In this document: piece by piece, positions 1-8,500 of the stretch
Numbering within the stretch: the first letter of the stretch is position 1
How the letters are laid out: each line of letters opens with the position of its first letter
Assembly (NCBI GenBank): GCA_964549495.1
Contig: CAZJWJ010000101.1
Span: forward strand, 1 to 17,904
Source: JACKBJ01 sp964549495
GTDB taxonomy: Bacteria > Chloroflexota > Anaerolineae > Epilineales > Epilineaceae
DNA length: 17,904 bases
Reading direction: 5' to 3'
Notes under the pieces: model-generated
Database searches by the model: none
What the model was told of the DNA's origin: nothing
The model's input: only the letters and a program-made list of their open reading frames with translations
Position numbers and translations under genes: made by a program

Positions 1-71
1 CCCCCATTGGGCTCACCCCCACCCCGATGTAGAATCGCTTCCGTCGCAGCCCACCACCAAAGGAGACCCAA

Positions 72-890
72 GTGCCCATCCCCTGGCAATCCAGTCACAG
101 CTTCGAAGACATCCGCTACGAAGTTCACGAAGGCATCGCCAAGGTCACCATCGACCGCCCCGAGGTCCGCAACGCCTTCCGCCCCCTGACCGTCCAAGAG
201 CTATGCCAAGCCTTCGAGCTGGCCCGCGACGACCCCGAGGTCGGCGTCGTCATCCTGACCGGCCAGGGCGAGCAGGCCTTCTGCGCCGGCGGCGACCAAC
301 GCGTCCGCGGCAAGGGCGGCTACGTCGGCGACGACGGCGTGCCCCGCCTCAACGTGCTCGACCTCCAACTGCAGATCCGCAACCTGCCCAAGCCCGTCGT
401 GGCCATGGTGGCCGGCTACGCCATCGGCGGCGGCCACGTGCTGCACGTGGTCTGCGACCTGACCATCGCCGCCGACAACGCCATCTTCGGCCAGACCGGC
501 CCGCGGGTCGGCAGCTTCGACGGCGGCTTCGGCTCGAGCTACCTGGCCAGCATCGTCGGCCAGAAGAAGGCCCGCGAGATCTGGTACCTCTGCCGACAGT
601 ACGACGCCCGAGAGGCCCTGGACATGGGCCTGGTCAACACCGTCGTGCCCTACGAGGAGCTGGAGGCCACCACCGTCCAGTGGTGCCGCGAGATGCTGGC
701 CCTCAGCCCGATGGCCCTGCGCCTGCTCAAGCGCGGCTTCAACGCGGCCCTCGACGGCCAGGCCGGCCTGCAGCAGATGGCCGGCGATGCCACCCTGCTC
801 TACTACATGAGCGAGGAGGGCAGCGAGGGCAAGGAGGCCTTCCTCGAGAAGCGCCAGCCCGACTTCAGCAAGTTCAAGCGCTTCCCCTAA
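72..890 (+). CDS. menB: 1,4-dihydroxy-2-naphthoyl-CoA synthase (MenB)
   Basis: Crotonase-family enzyme that closes the ring of o-succinylbenzoyl-CoA to give DHNA-CoA in cytosolic menaquinone synthesis. The 272-residue product has the MenB signature FCAGGDQRVRG at residues 70-80, the oxyanion-hole stretch GYAIGGGHVLH near 115-125, and QTGPRVGSFDGG at 141-152. G143 and D150 match E. coli G156 and D163, so this is the glycine-bearing, bicarbonate-dependent type rather than the type that carries its own Asp. The C-terminus (EGKEAFLEKRQPDFSKFKRFP) is typical of MenB. The start is a GTG at 72, preceded by a strong AAAGGAGA about 6 nt upstream. It is the first of three closely spaced men genes. A short open frame ending in TAG at 30-32 could be the tail of an upstream gene, but too little is visible to name it. 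Identification is very secure. Confidence 0.96.
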   Translation: MPIPWQSSHSFEDIRYEVHEGIAKVTIDRPEVRNAFRPLTVQELCQAFELARDDPEVGVVILTGQGEQAFCAGGDQRVRGKGGYVGDDGVPRLNVLDLQLQIRNLPKPVVAMVAGYAIGGGHVLHVVCDLTIAADNAIFGQTGPRVGSFDGGFGSSYLASIVGQKKAREIWYLCRQYDAREALDMGLVNTVVPYEELEATTVQWCREMLALSPMALRLLKRGFNAALDGQAGLQQMAGDATLLYYMSEEGSEGKEAFLEKRQPDFSKFKRFP

Positions 891-917
891 GGGCTCGCGA
901 TCCCTACGAGAGACCCC

Positions 918-1868
<951 letters not shown>

Positions 1869-1896
1869 ACCCCGCGGCGAGGAGGGCATCCCCAGC

Positions 1897-3144
1897 ATGC
1901 TCCAGCTCGACATCCAGGCTTATCGCCTCCCCTTCCGCCGACCCTTCGTCACCGCCTTCGGTCGCTTCGAGCAGCGGCGGGGCTGGCTGGTCCGTATCGT
2001 CGATGCCAAAGGCCTCAGCGGCTTCGGCGAGGCCGCGCCCCTGCCCGGATTCGGCGGTGGAGAGTCTGCGGCGGTCGAAAGCGCGCTGAACACGCTCGGC
2101 ACCGCGGTCGAGGATCTCGCGGATGCGCCGACCAGTGTCGCGGACCTGGCCGGCTGGACCCGGAAACGGATCGCCGAGCATCCCGGGCTCCTGCGCGAGG
2201 CGCCGGCCGCCCTGGCCGGCATCGAGCTCGCCCTGGCCGATCTGGCGGCCCGACGGGCCGACCTTCCCCTGGCACGCTGGCTGATCGCGGGGGCCGACCC
2301 ATTCACGTCGATTGCGCACCCTGCACCGCGAGACCCGGCGTCGGCGGACTCGACCGAGGCCGAGCCCATCCCCGCCTCCATCCCGGTCAATGCGACCATC
2401 GGCGGCGATGCGCCGGCCGACTGTGCCGCGGCCGCACGACGAGCCCTCGATGAGGGCTACCGGTCGCTCAAGCTGAAGCTGACCGGCGACGACGCGCTCG
2501 ATCTCGAGCGTGCTCGTGCCGTCCACGATCAGATCGTCACGTCGACGTCCTTCGCGTCCGGATCCAGCCTCGATCCGAATCGCGAAGAGCTCGGGGGGGC
2601 GACCCACCCGCCGGCCACGATCCGGCTCGACGCCAACGGCAGCTGGAGCGAAGAACGCGCCCTGCGCATGCTGCAGCGCTTGGCCCCGCTAGCAATTGAT
2701 TATGTCGAGCAGCCGAGCCCGGTCCACGGCGACGCGGCGCGCGATCTGAACACCTTGCACCGCATCCATGACGCGAGCCCTCTCCCCATCGCCGCCGACG
2801 AGATCCTGCTCGATCCAGATCAAGCCCAGCGTGTGGTCGACACCCGAGCGGCCGACCTCCTGATCCTCAAGCCCAGCCTCCTGGGCGGACCGACGACCAC
2901 GCTGGCCTTGGCATCCCGGGCCCGGTTGGCCGGCCTGGACATCGTGATCACCAGCGCCCTCGACGCTGCCATCGGCCGGCTCGGCGCGCTCCACCTGGCC
3001 GCCGCGCTGCGCGCCCGCCGCCCCTGCGGCCTGGCGACGGGCGCGCTCCTGGCGCGCGATCTTGCCCAGTTTCCCGATGTTCAGGCCGGCCGCCTGCGCG
3101 TTCCGACCGGGCCCGGCCTCGGAGTGCAGGTCCAGGCACCGTGA
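1897..3144 (+). CDS. menC: o-succinylbenzoate synthase (MenC)
   Basis: Enolase-superfamily enzyme that dehydrates SHCHC to o-succinylbenzoate, an early step of menaquinone synthesis. The catalytic set is complete: the KLK motif with K192 and K194, metal ligands D245 (RLDANGSW), E271 (DYVEQP) and D301 (AADEIL), and the opposite-face lysine K325 (LILKPSLLGG). The N-terminal capping domain includes GFGEAAPLPGFGGE-like sequence at 42-56. At 415 residues it is longer than most MenC proteins. The excess sits in two low-complexity loops, about residues 133-160 (Pro/Ala/Asp/Glu-rich) and 213-240 (Ser/Asn/Gly-rich), neither of which touches a catalytic residue. The ATG at 1897 is 28 nt after menA, with an AGGAGG about 11 nt upstream. 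Dipeptide epimerases are close relatives, but the men context decides the call. Confidence 0.92.
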   Translation: MLQLDIQAYRLPFRRPFVTAFGRFEQRRGWLVRIVDAKGLSGFGEAAPLPGFGGGESAAVESALNTLGTAVEDLADAPTSVADLAGWTRKRIAEHPGLLREAPAALAGIELALADLAARRADLPLARWLIAGADPFTSIAHPAPRDPASADSTEAEPIPASIPVNATIGGDAPADCAAAARRALDEGYRSLKLKLTGDDALDLERARAVHDQIVTSTSFASGSSLDPNREELGGATHPPATIRLDANGSWSEERALRMLQRLAPLAIDYVEQPSPVHGDAARDLNTLHRIHDASPLPIAADEILLDPDQAQRVVDTRAADLLILKPSLLGGPTTTLALASRARLAGLDIVITSALDAAIGRLGALHLAAALRARRPCGLATGALLARDLAQFPDVQAGRLRVPTGPGLGVQVQAP

Positions 3145-3572
3145 AGGCAGCCCCCACCCACCGCGGTCGATCCGCCTTTCACGCCTGACCCAACCCAGGT
3201 CCAAGAGGGCGCCTGTGGCCTTGGGGCGCGAAGCCGCAGGCCGTGTGCGACGGCGGATCTCAGCGGGACCGGACTCCCGCCTTCTGGTACCCGGAACCCG
3301 CGTCACGAGGTCCCGTCATCACTTCGGCTTCGTGCCCCAAGGCCACAGGCGCCCGCCCCACAACCGTTAAGGTCGCGTCTTGTCCGTCCGCAGATCTGCT
3401 CCGATCCGACCTTTCGTGGCAACGTATCATCATGAAGCGATTGCCCTGATGACTGCCCTGGCACATGCCGTCAACCCGTGATACCTTGCTGCGCGGCCAC
3501 ATCGAGCCACCTCGAAATGGCCTTGGGGGGACGATTCGAGATCGAGTCGCGCAATGCGCAAGGGGGAGACGC
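3145..3572. other. Gene-free stretch between menC and the oxygenase gene
   Basis: This 428-base stretch holds the large inverted repeat at 3207-3354 and then about 218 bases leading to the oxygenase gene. An in-frame ATG at 3465 would extend the oxygenase by 36 residues. That extension (Arg-rich, no family similarity) lacks a ribosome-binding site, whereas the ATG at 3573 has AGGGGGAGA just upstream. I treat 3355-3572 as leader/promoter DNA, although I found no convincing -35/-10 pair there. Confidence 0.5.
3207..3354. repeat. Large inverted repeat with 33-bp arms
   Basis: The left arm at 3207-3239 and the right arm at 3322-3354 are reverse complements with two mismatches in 33 bases. The arms begin and end with GGGCGCCTGTGGCCTTGGGG and its complement. 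They enclose 82 bases that contain a second inverted pair, CGGGACC at 3264-3270 and GGTCCCG at 3309-3315, so the whole element could fold into one long interrupted hairpin. No target-site duplication is visible at the outer ends. It could be a small non-autonomous mobile element (MITE or REP-like), a structured RNA, or a strong barrier to transcription after menC. There is no T-tract after the right arm, so it is not a standard intrinsic terminator. Confidence 0.75.
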
Positions 3573-4775
3573 ATGACGACGAGCAAGTGGTCGGACGATG
3601 CCTTCTTGGACCGGCTTCAGCTGCAAGGCGACGAGCTGGCGGATGCCACCGTGGCCGAGATCGCACGCAAGGGCGATGACGCGGTCGTGAACCACGTCTT
3701 TCGCCTGATGCGCTACAACCATCAGCCGCTGCCCCCCGGCACGCCGCCGGAGATCCGCACCTTCTTCGAGCAAACGGACAAGCTACCTCCCGATACGGAC
3801 ATGGAGCGGCTCGATCGGGGCACGCAGGCCTTCATGAGCGTCGTCTTCGAGTCGGGCAGCATCATGCTCACGCGCTCCTTGCCGGCCGGCTATGCATCGC
3901 CGCGGCTGTCCAAGACGCTCTGCATCTCCAACGACCTGGGCAACGCCCCTTACCGGCGCGTGCTGGCCGTCATCCAGCTCCTGCTCGATGTGGCGGGCGG
4001 TCGGGGCTTCGAGCCCGGCGGCAAGGCCGTCATGGCGGCGCAGAAGATGCGGCTCCTGCACGCCGGCGTCCGCCACGTGACCCTGAAGCCGGCCTGGATC
4101 CCCGATTTTACCGAGGAGATGGGCGGCGTGCCGGCCAGCCAAGAGGACATGCTCGGCACGCTGATGGGCTTCAGCTACCTGGTCATCGACGGGCTCCGTC
4201 GGATCATCGGCATCATCGACGACCGCGAGGCCGAGGACTTCTACTACATGTGGCAGGTCTACGGCGTGATGATGGGCATCCACCCGCCGGGCGAAGCGGG
4301 CAGCTTCGAGTACATCCCTTCGAATCTGGACGAGGCTGGCGAGTTCTATGAATCCTATGCGCGGCGTCATTACGTGGCCGCCGACCAGAATCCGGAGGGC
4401 GTCTACCTGGCCGAGGCCGATCTGCGGATGATGCAGACCCTGCTGCCCGTTCCCTTGCGGTGGTTGGGATGGAACATCATCCCGCGCCTGCTCATCGAGG
4501 ACATGCTGGGACGCCCCGGCATGCATCGGGTCGATCTGAAGCCGGTGCCCCTCTATCCGCTGCTCGAGCTCGTCTTCCTGGAAATCCCCTTCGCCATCGA
4601 CCGCATCGTCCGCCGCCGGGAGAGCCAGCACATGCACGGCCAGTTCGCCGAGCTCATCCTGGGCGACATGGTCGATCACGGCGCGGGCGGCGAGATCACC
4701 TTCGGCGTGCCGATGTCCATGCCGGAACTGGAGGCGCTGGCGGACAACCACTCGCGCCCATGTCTGGAGCGCTGA
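3573..4775 (+). CDS. MpaB/rubber-oxygenase family (DUF2236) oxygenase
   Basis: The 400-residue product resembles the heme-dependent DUF2236 family. That family includes latex-clearing protein (Lcp), which cleaves polyisoprene, and fungal MpaB-type oxygenases, which cleave prenyl chains of meroterpenoids. The best-supported motif is KMRLLHAGVRH at residues 158-168, the R-x2-H-x3-RH pattern in which the family places its heme-ligand His and neighbouring Arg. It is followed by helical segments such as EDMLGTLMGFSYLVIDGL and a C-terminal half typical of the family. The start is ATG 3573 with AGGGGGAGA upstream. No signal peptide is visible, so it is probably cytosolic or peripheral, unlike secreted Lcp. 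It lies downstream of menC on the same strand but after a 428-base gap, so co-transcription is uncertain. The substrate is unknown. A polyprenyl or quinone substrate is only an inference from family and context. Confidence 0.78.
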   Translation: MTTSKWSDDAFLDRLQLQGDELADATVAEIARKGDDAVVNHVFRLMRYNHQPLPPGTPPEIRTFFEQTDKLPPDTDMERLDRGTQAFMSVVFESGSIMLTRSLPAGYASPRLSKTLCISNDLGNAPYRRVLAVIQLLLDVAGGRGFEPGGKAVMAAQKMRLLHAGVRHVTLKPAWIPDFTEEMGGVPASQEDMLGTLMGFSYLVIDGLRRIIGIIDDREAEDFYYMWQVYGVMMGIHPPGEAGSFEYIPSNLDEAGEFYESYARRHYVAADQNPEGVYLAEADLRMMQTLLPVPLRWLGWNIIPRLLIEDMLGRPGMHRVDLKPVPLYPLLELVFLEIPFAIDRIVRRRESQHMHGQFAELILGDMVDHGAGGEITFGVPMSMPELEALADNHSRPCLER

Positions 4776-4817
4776 TCCTCGGGCACGTCCTCTGTCAGGG
4801 AGAACGGGGTCCGACCA

Positions 4818-5486
4818 TCAGCCGCGAGCGGCCTTCTGCTTGCGCCGATCCTGCAGCAAGTAGATGTAGTAGAGGTCGAGCACCAGCACGGTCAGGCCCA
4901 TGGTCTTGATGAACCAGGCCTCGCCGGCCGGGAAGAACATGAAGGTGAAGACGGTGATCAGACCGGTGCCGATCATCTTCAGCCAGGCGATGGAGGTCGA
5001 GATGCCCTTCAGGCTGGGCCGGCGCAGCATCATGAAGGGGTAGAGCCCGGAGATGACCACGTTGGCCAGCATGCCCGAGGTCAGACCGGTGGGCGTGTCG
5101 TAGCCCTCGGCGGTGAAGAAGTAGTATCCGGCGCCGAAGGCCAGGAGGATCGCGATCATCAGCGGAAGGTAGGCCTTCTTGAAGCGTGGGATGTGCACCT
5201 GGTCCATGCCGTAGCGCAGCACCGCGGCGAAGATGAAGACGTCCAGGAAGAACCAGAGCTTGTAGCCCCAGTTCATCAGCCTACCCATGTCGGTGACGAA
5301 GACGAAGGCCCAGAGGAACTCCCAGGCGAAGTTGCTGGCCGCCGCCACGATGGGCATCTCGATGAACTGGTCGCGCAAGAAGTTGCGGATCAGCAGCAGG
5401 TAGACCACCGCCCACAAGCCGCAGCCGGTGATGAAGACCACCAGCTGCGGCACGGTGTAGATCTCCAGGGTGAACCAAGCATCCAT
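4818..5486 (-). CDS. Seven-span membrane protein resembling Pyr4-type terpene cyclases
   Basis: The product is a 222-residue, very hydrophobic protein with about seven predicted membrane segments and a basic C-terminal tail (DRRKQKAARG). Its spacing and motifs recall the small transmembrane terpene cyclases (Pyr4, PaxB and AtmB in fungi, with bacterial relatives): SNFAWEFLWAF with E56 in the second loop or helix region, LWFFLDVFIF with D82, and VLDLYYIYLL with D204 in the last helix. E56 and D204 would correspond to the catalytic Glu and Asp reported for Pyr4 (E63, D218). This is motif recall, not an alignment. The ATG at 5486 follows the stop of the giant kinase gene by 14 nt, with GAGGGG as ribosome-binding site, so the two are almost certainly co-transcribed. 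Its end converges on the oxygenase gene with 42 nt between stops. It could also be a membrane partner of the kinase with no enzymatic role. Confidence 0.6.
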   Translation of the reverse strand: MDAWFTLEIYTVPQLVVFITGCGLWAVVYLLLIRNFLRDQFIEMPIVAAASNFAWEFLWAFVFVTDMGRLMNWGYKLWFFLDVFIFAAVLRYGMDQVHIPRFKKAYLPLMIAILLAFGAGYYFFTAEGYDTPTGLTSGMLANVVISGLYPFMMLRRPSLKGISTSIAWLKMIGTGLITVFTFMFFPAGEAWFIKTMGLTVLVLDLYYIYLLQDRRKQKAARG

Positions 5487-5500
5487 GGAACGGCCCCCCT

Positions 5501-8500
5501 CTATTTCTCGGTGAGCACGGCCACCAGCTCGTCGTCGGGTGGCAGCCCGTGCTCGCGGATCACCTCGCAGCGACGCAGGTACATGGCCGCCACCTCGTCC
5601 TCGGGATCGAGCAGCTGCAGCAGACGGCATTCCGACTCGCAGGTCTCGAAGTCGCGCGCCCGGTAAGCGGCCACGACCGCGGCCAGACGCGGCAGGCTCT
5701 CGCGCTTGCGACCGGCGCGCGCCGGCGGATCGGCCTCGAAGACTTCGTAGACGTCCACCGGCTGGTCGCGCCCGACCACCTGAACCCGGTCGATCTCGCG
5801 CAACAAGTAGTTGCTCGGGAAGTCGAGCGCGCGGTGGGTATCCCCGGAGAGCACCAGGTCGAGACCGTACTGGCGCGTGACCCCTTCCATGCGCGAGGCC
5901 AGGTTGACCGTGTCGCCGATGACCGTCCCGTCCATGCGGGCCTCCGAGCCGATGGTGCCCAGCATCACCGTGCCGGTATGCAGACCGATGCCCATGGCCA
6001 GGGGCGACTCGCCGCGTTGGACCAGCTCCTGGTTGAACTGGTCGCGCTGGCGGAGCATGTCCAGCGCGGCCTGCAGGGCGGCATCGGCGCCACCGGGCTC
6101 GGGGAAGAGGGCCATGATGGCATCGCCCACGTACTTGTCGATCACGCCGCCGCGCGCCTCGATCACCGGCACCATGCGGCCCAGGTAGTCGTTGAGCAGC
6201 GCGAAGGTGCGGGCGGCCGGCACCCGCTCGGCCCGGGCGGTGAAGCCCCGCACGTCGGAGAAGAGCAGGCTCATCCGACGCTCCACCTGGTCCCCGAGCG
6301 CCACGTCGGTGACGCTGCCCTTCTGCAGGAAGGCCAGGAAGCCCTCGGGCACGAAACGGGCGAAGCTCTCGTTGAGGCGGCGGAGCCGTTGATAGAGCCG
6401 CGCGTTCTCGAGCGAGATCGCGATCTGGCCGCTGAGCATGCTCAGGAGCTCCAGGCGGTCGGGGGTGAAGACATCGGAGGCCTCGCTGTTCTCCAGATAC
6501 AGCAGGGCCTGGATCTCTCCCTGGTGCCGGATGGGCAGGCAGAGCACCGACCGCGCGCCGACCCGTCGCAGGTGCGGGTCGGTGGTGAAGCGACCGACCT
6601 TCGAGGCGTCGGACAGCACCACGCTCTCGCCCACGCGCATGGCATAGCGCAAGACCGCCGCCGATACCTCCCGACTGTCCTCGATCGGCTGCGGCTCGAT
6701 GGGCTGGGGTTCCTGGTCGAGGCGATACGCGGCCACCACCTGGGCGCGCCCCTCGCGCAGGTCGATCAATGCCCCCGCGTCCGCGCCGGCATTCTCCATC
6801 GTCACCTGCAGCAAGGTGTTCTGCAGCCGCCTCAGCTCGATCTGACCGGAGATTGCCTGGCTGGCCTTGAGCACGGTCGTCAGATCGATGTCCAGGCCAC
6901 CGTGCTGGGTCAGACTGCGCAGGGTTCGGGTCCGGTTCGTCCGGGTCGTCTCGCCCCGACCGGTCGTGCCGCTGCGGCTCGAACGACGGCGCTCGCGCAG
7001 AAAGTTGAAGCGCTCGCGCATCTCGTCGACCTTGGTCGCCGCGCCCCAAGCCTGCCAGGCATCCACCGCCGCGCCCAGATAGACTTCGGCCAGACGATCG
7101 AAGCCCATTTCGAGCATGCCATGGCCCGCCAGCTCCGCCGCCAGCGCCTCGTCTTGGAGATAACCCTGCTCGGCGGCCCGCCCGATGGCCGATTCGTAGC
7201 GCCGTAAGGCCTCCTCGACCTGGCCGTCGATGCGCGCCAGCTCGGCCTCGACCAAGTCGAGCTTGTGCCCGTAGTTCATCGGCGCGCTCTCGGCCGCACC
7301 GCGCAGGCCCGCGAGGCAAGCGGCCAGGGCCTCGGAGGACTCCTCGAGGCGCCGGTCCGCCTCGGGCTCGGCATGCAGGATGGCCAGCGCGCCATAGAAG
7401 TGGAGCAGCGGCACCCACATGGTGCCGCGCCAGCCGGTGCGGAAGATCTCCTCGATGGCCGGGATGAACTTGTCTCGCGCGGCGTCGAACTCGCCGTAGA
7501 TCAGGTGCTCGGTGGCCTCGAACATGGCCACCTGCAAGAGATGCGTCGTGTCGCCGCTCGATCGGAGCGCCGGCAGCTCGCTGCGCGCATCGAAATGCGC
7601 GCCGGAGAGCTCGATGCGCTGGCCGCTCTGCCCGAGCAGGTTGGCCACGGCCTGGCGGTTGATCCTCAGGGAGTGAAGGTGCCCGTGCGGGAGGATGCGC
7701 TCGAGCATGTCCTGCATGCGGCCCAGCTCCTCCTCGACCTGGTCCAGCGGCCGGCCGATGAGCAAGAGCTGCGTGCCGTGATTGACGCCGTTGAGCATCG
7801 CGAATTCGAAGTCACCGACCTCGATGCCGGCCTGGCAAGCGCGCTGTAGCCCTTCCAGCGAATGGGCCTGATGATCACGCCAATGCCGCACCGAGGTCTC
7901 GAAGGTCACCGTGACGGTGGGCAGGATGGTGCGGGAGTCCAGCCGATCCATCATCTCGACGCCGGTCCGGCCCATCTCGTAGCCGGCCGCGTACTGCTGC
8001 AGCGGGCCGCAGAGCAAGTTGGCATAGAGCGCCAAGGCAAAGGGCGAGGCGGGCGCGATGCCGTCCTGGATCGTCCGCCGCAGCATATGGGCCACCACGT
8101 CGACGAAGGCGTTGCCGTTGACGAAAGTGATCGGGACCACCACCAAGCCCAGGAGCCGCATCACGGCCAGCGCCTGCGGATCCTCGCAAGGCGGGAGCGC
8201 CAGCAAGCCCTCACGGCCCAAGGGCTCGATCAGGGCGGAGACCTCCGCGATCGAGCGGGCGACCGAGGCCTCGTCCGCATCCAGGTCGAGCGTGAGGCCG
8301 AGTCCTTCGAGGCCTTGGGCGCCGATCCTCACCGCATCGGCCAGCTGATGCCCCGCGCTATAGGCCTCGATGCGCGTACAGTAGGCCGGCACCGCCGCCA
8401 CCGGATCCGGGGCGCGCTCGATGACGAGCGCCGCCAGGCGATGCGCCGCATCCAAGGCCTGGTCGCCGATGGCCGCATCGGCGGCCTCGCGGTGCAAATC

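Noticed and set aside
1..71. Possible 3' end of an upstream men gene (frame ending TAG at 30-32)
   Set aside because: Only about ten codons are visible, with no recognisable motif.
3460..3500. Sigma-54-like TGGCAC before the oxygenase gene
   Set aside because: No TTGC at the required spacing after the GG element.
4818..7418. Reading the membrane protein as the end of an 866-residue protein
   Set aside because: The upstream part is the kinase/cyclase gene in the wrong frame. The membrane protein has its own ATG and ribosome-binding site at 5486.
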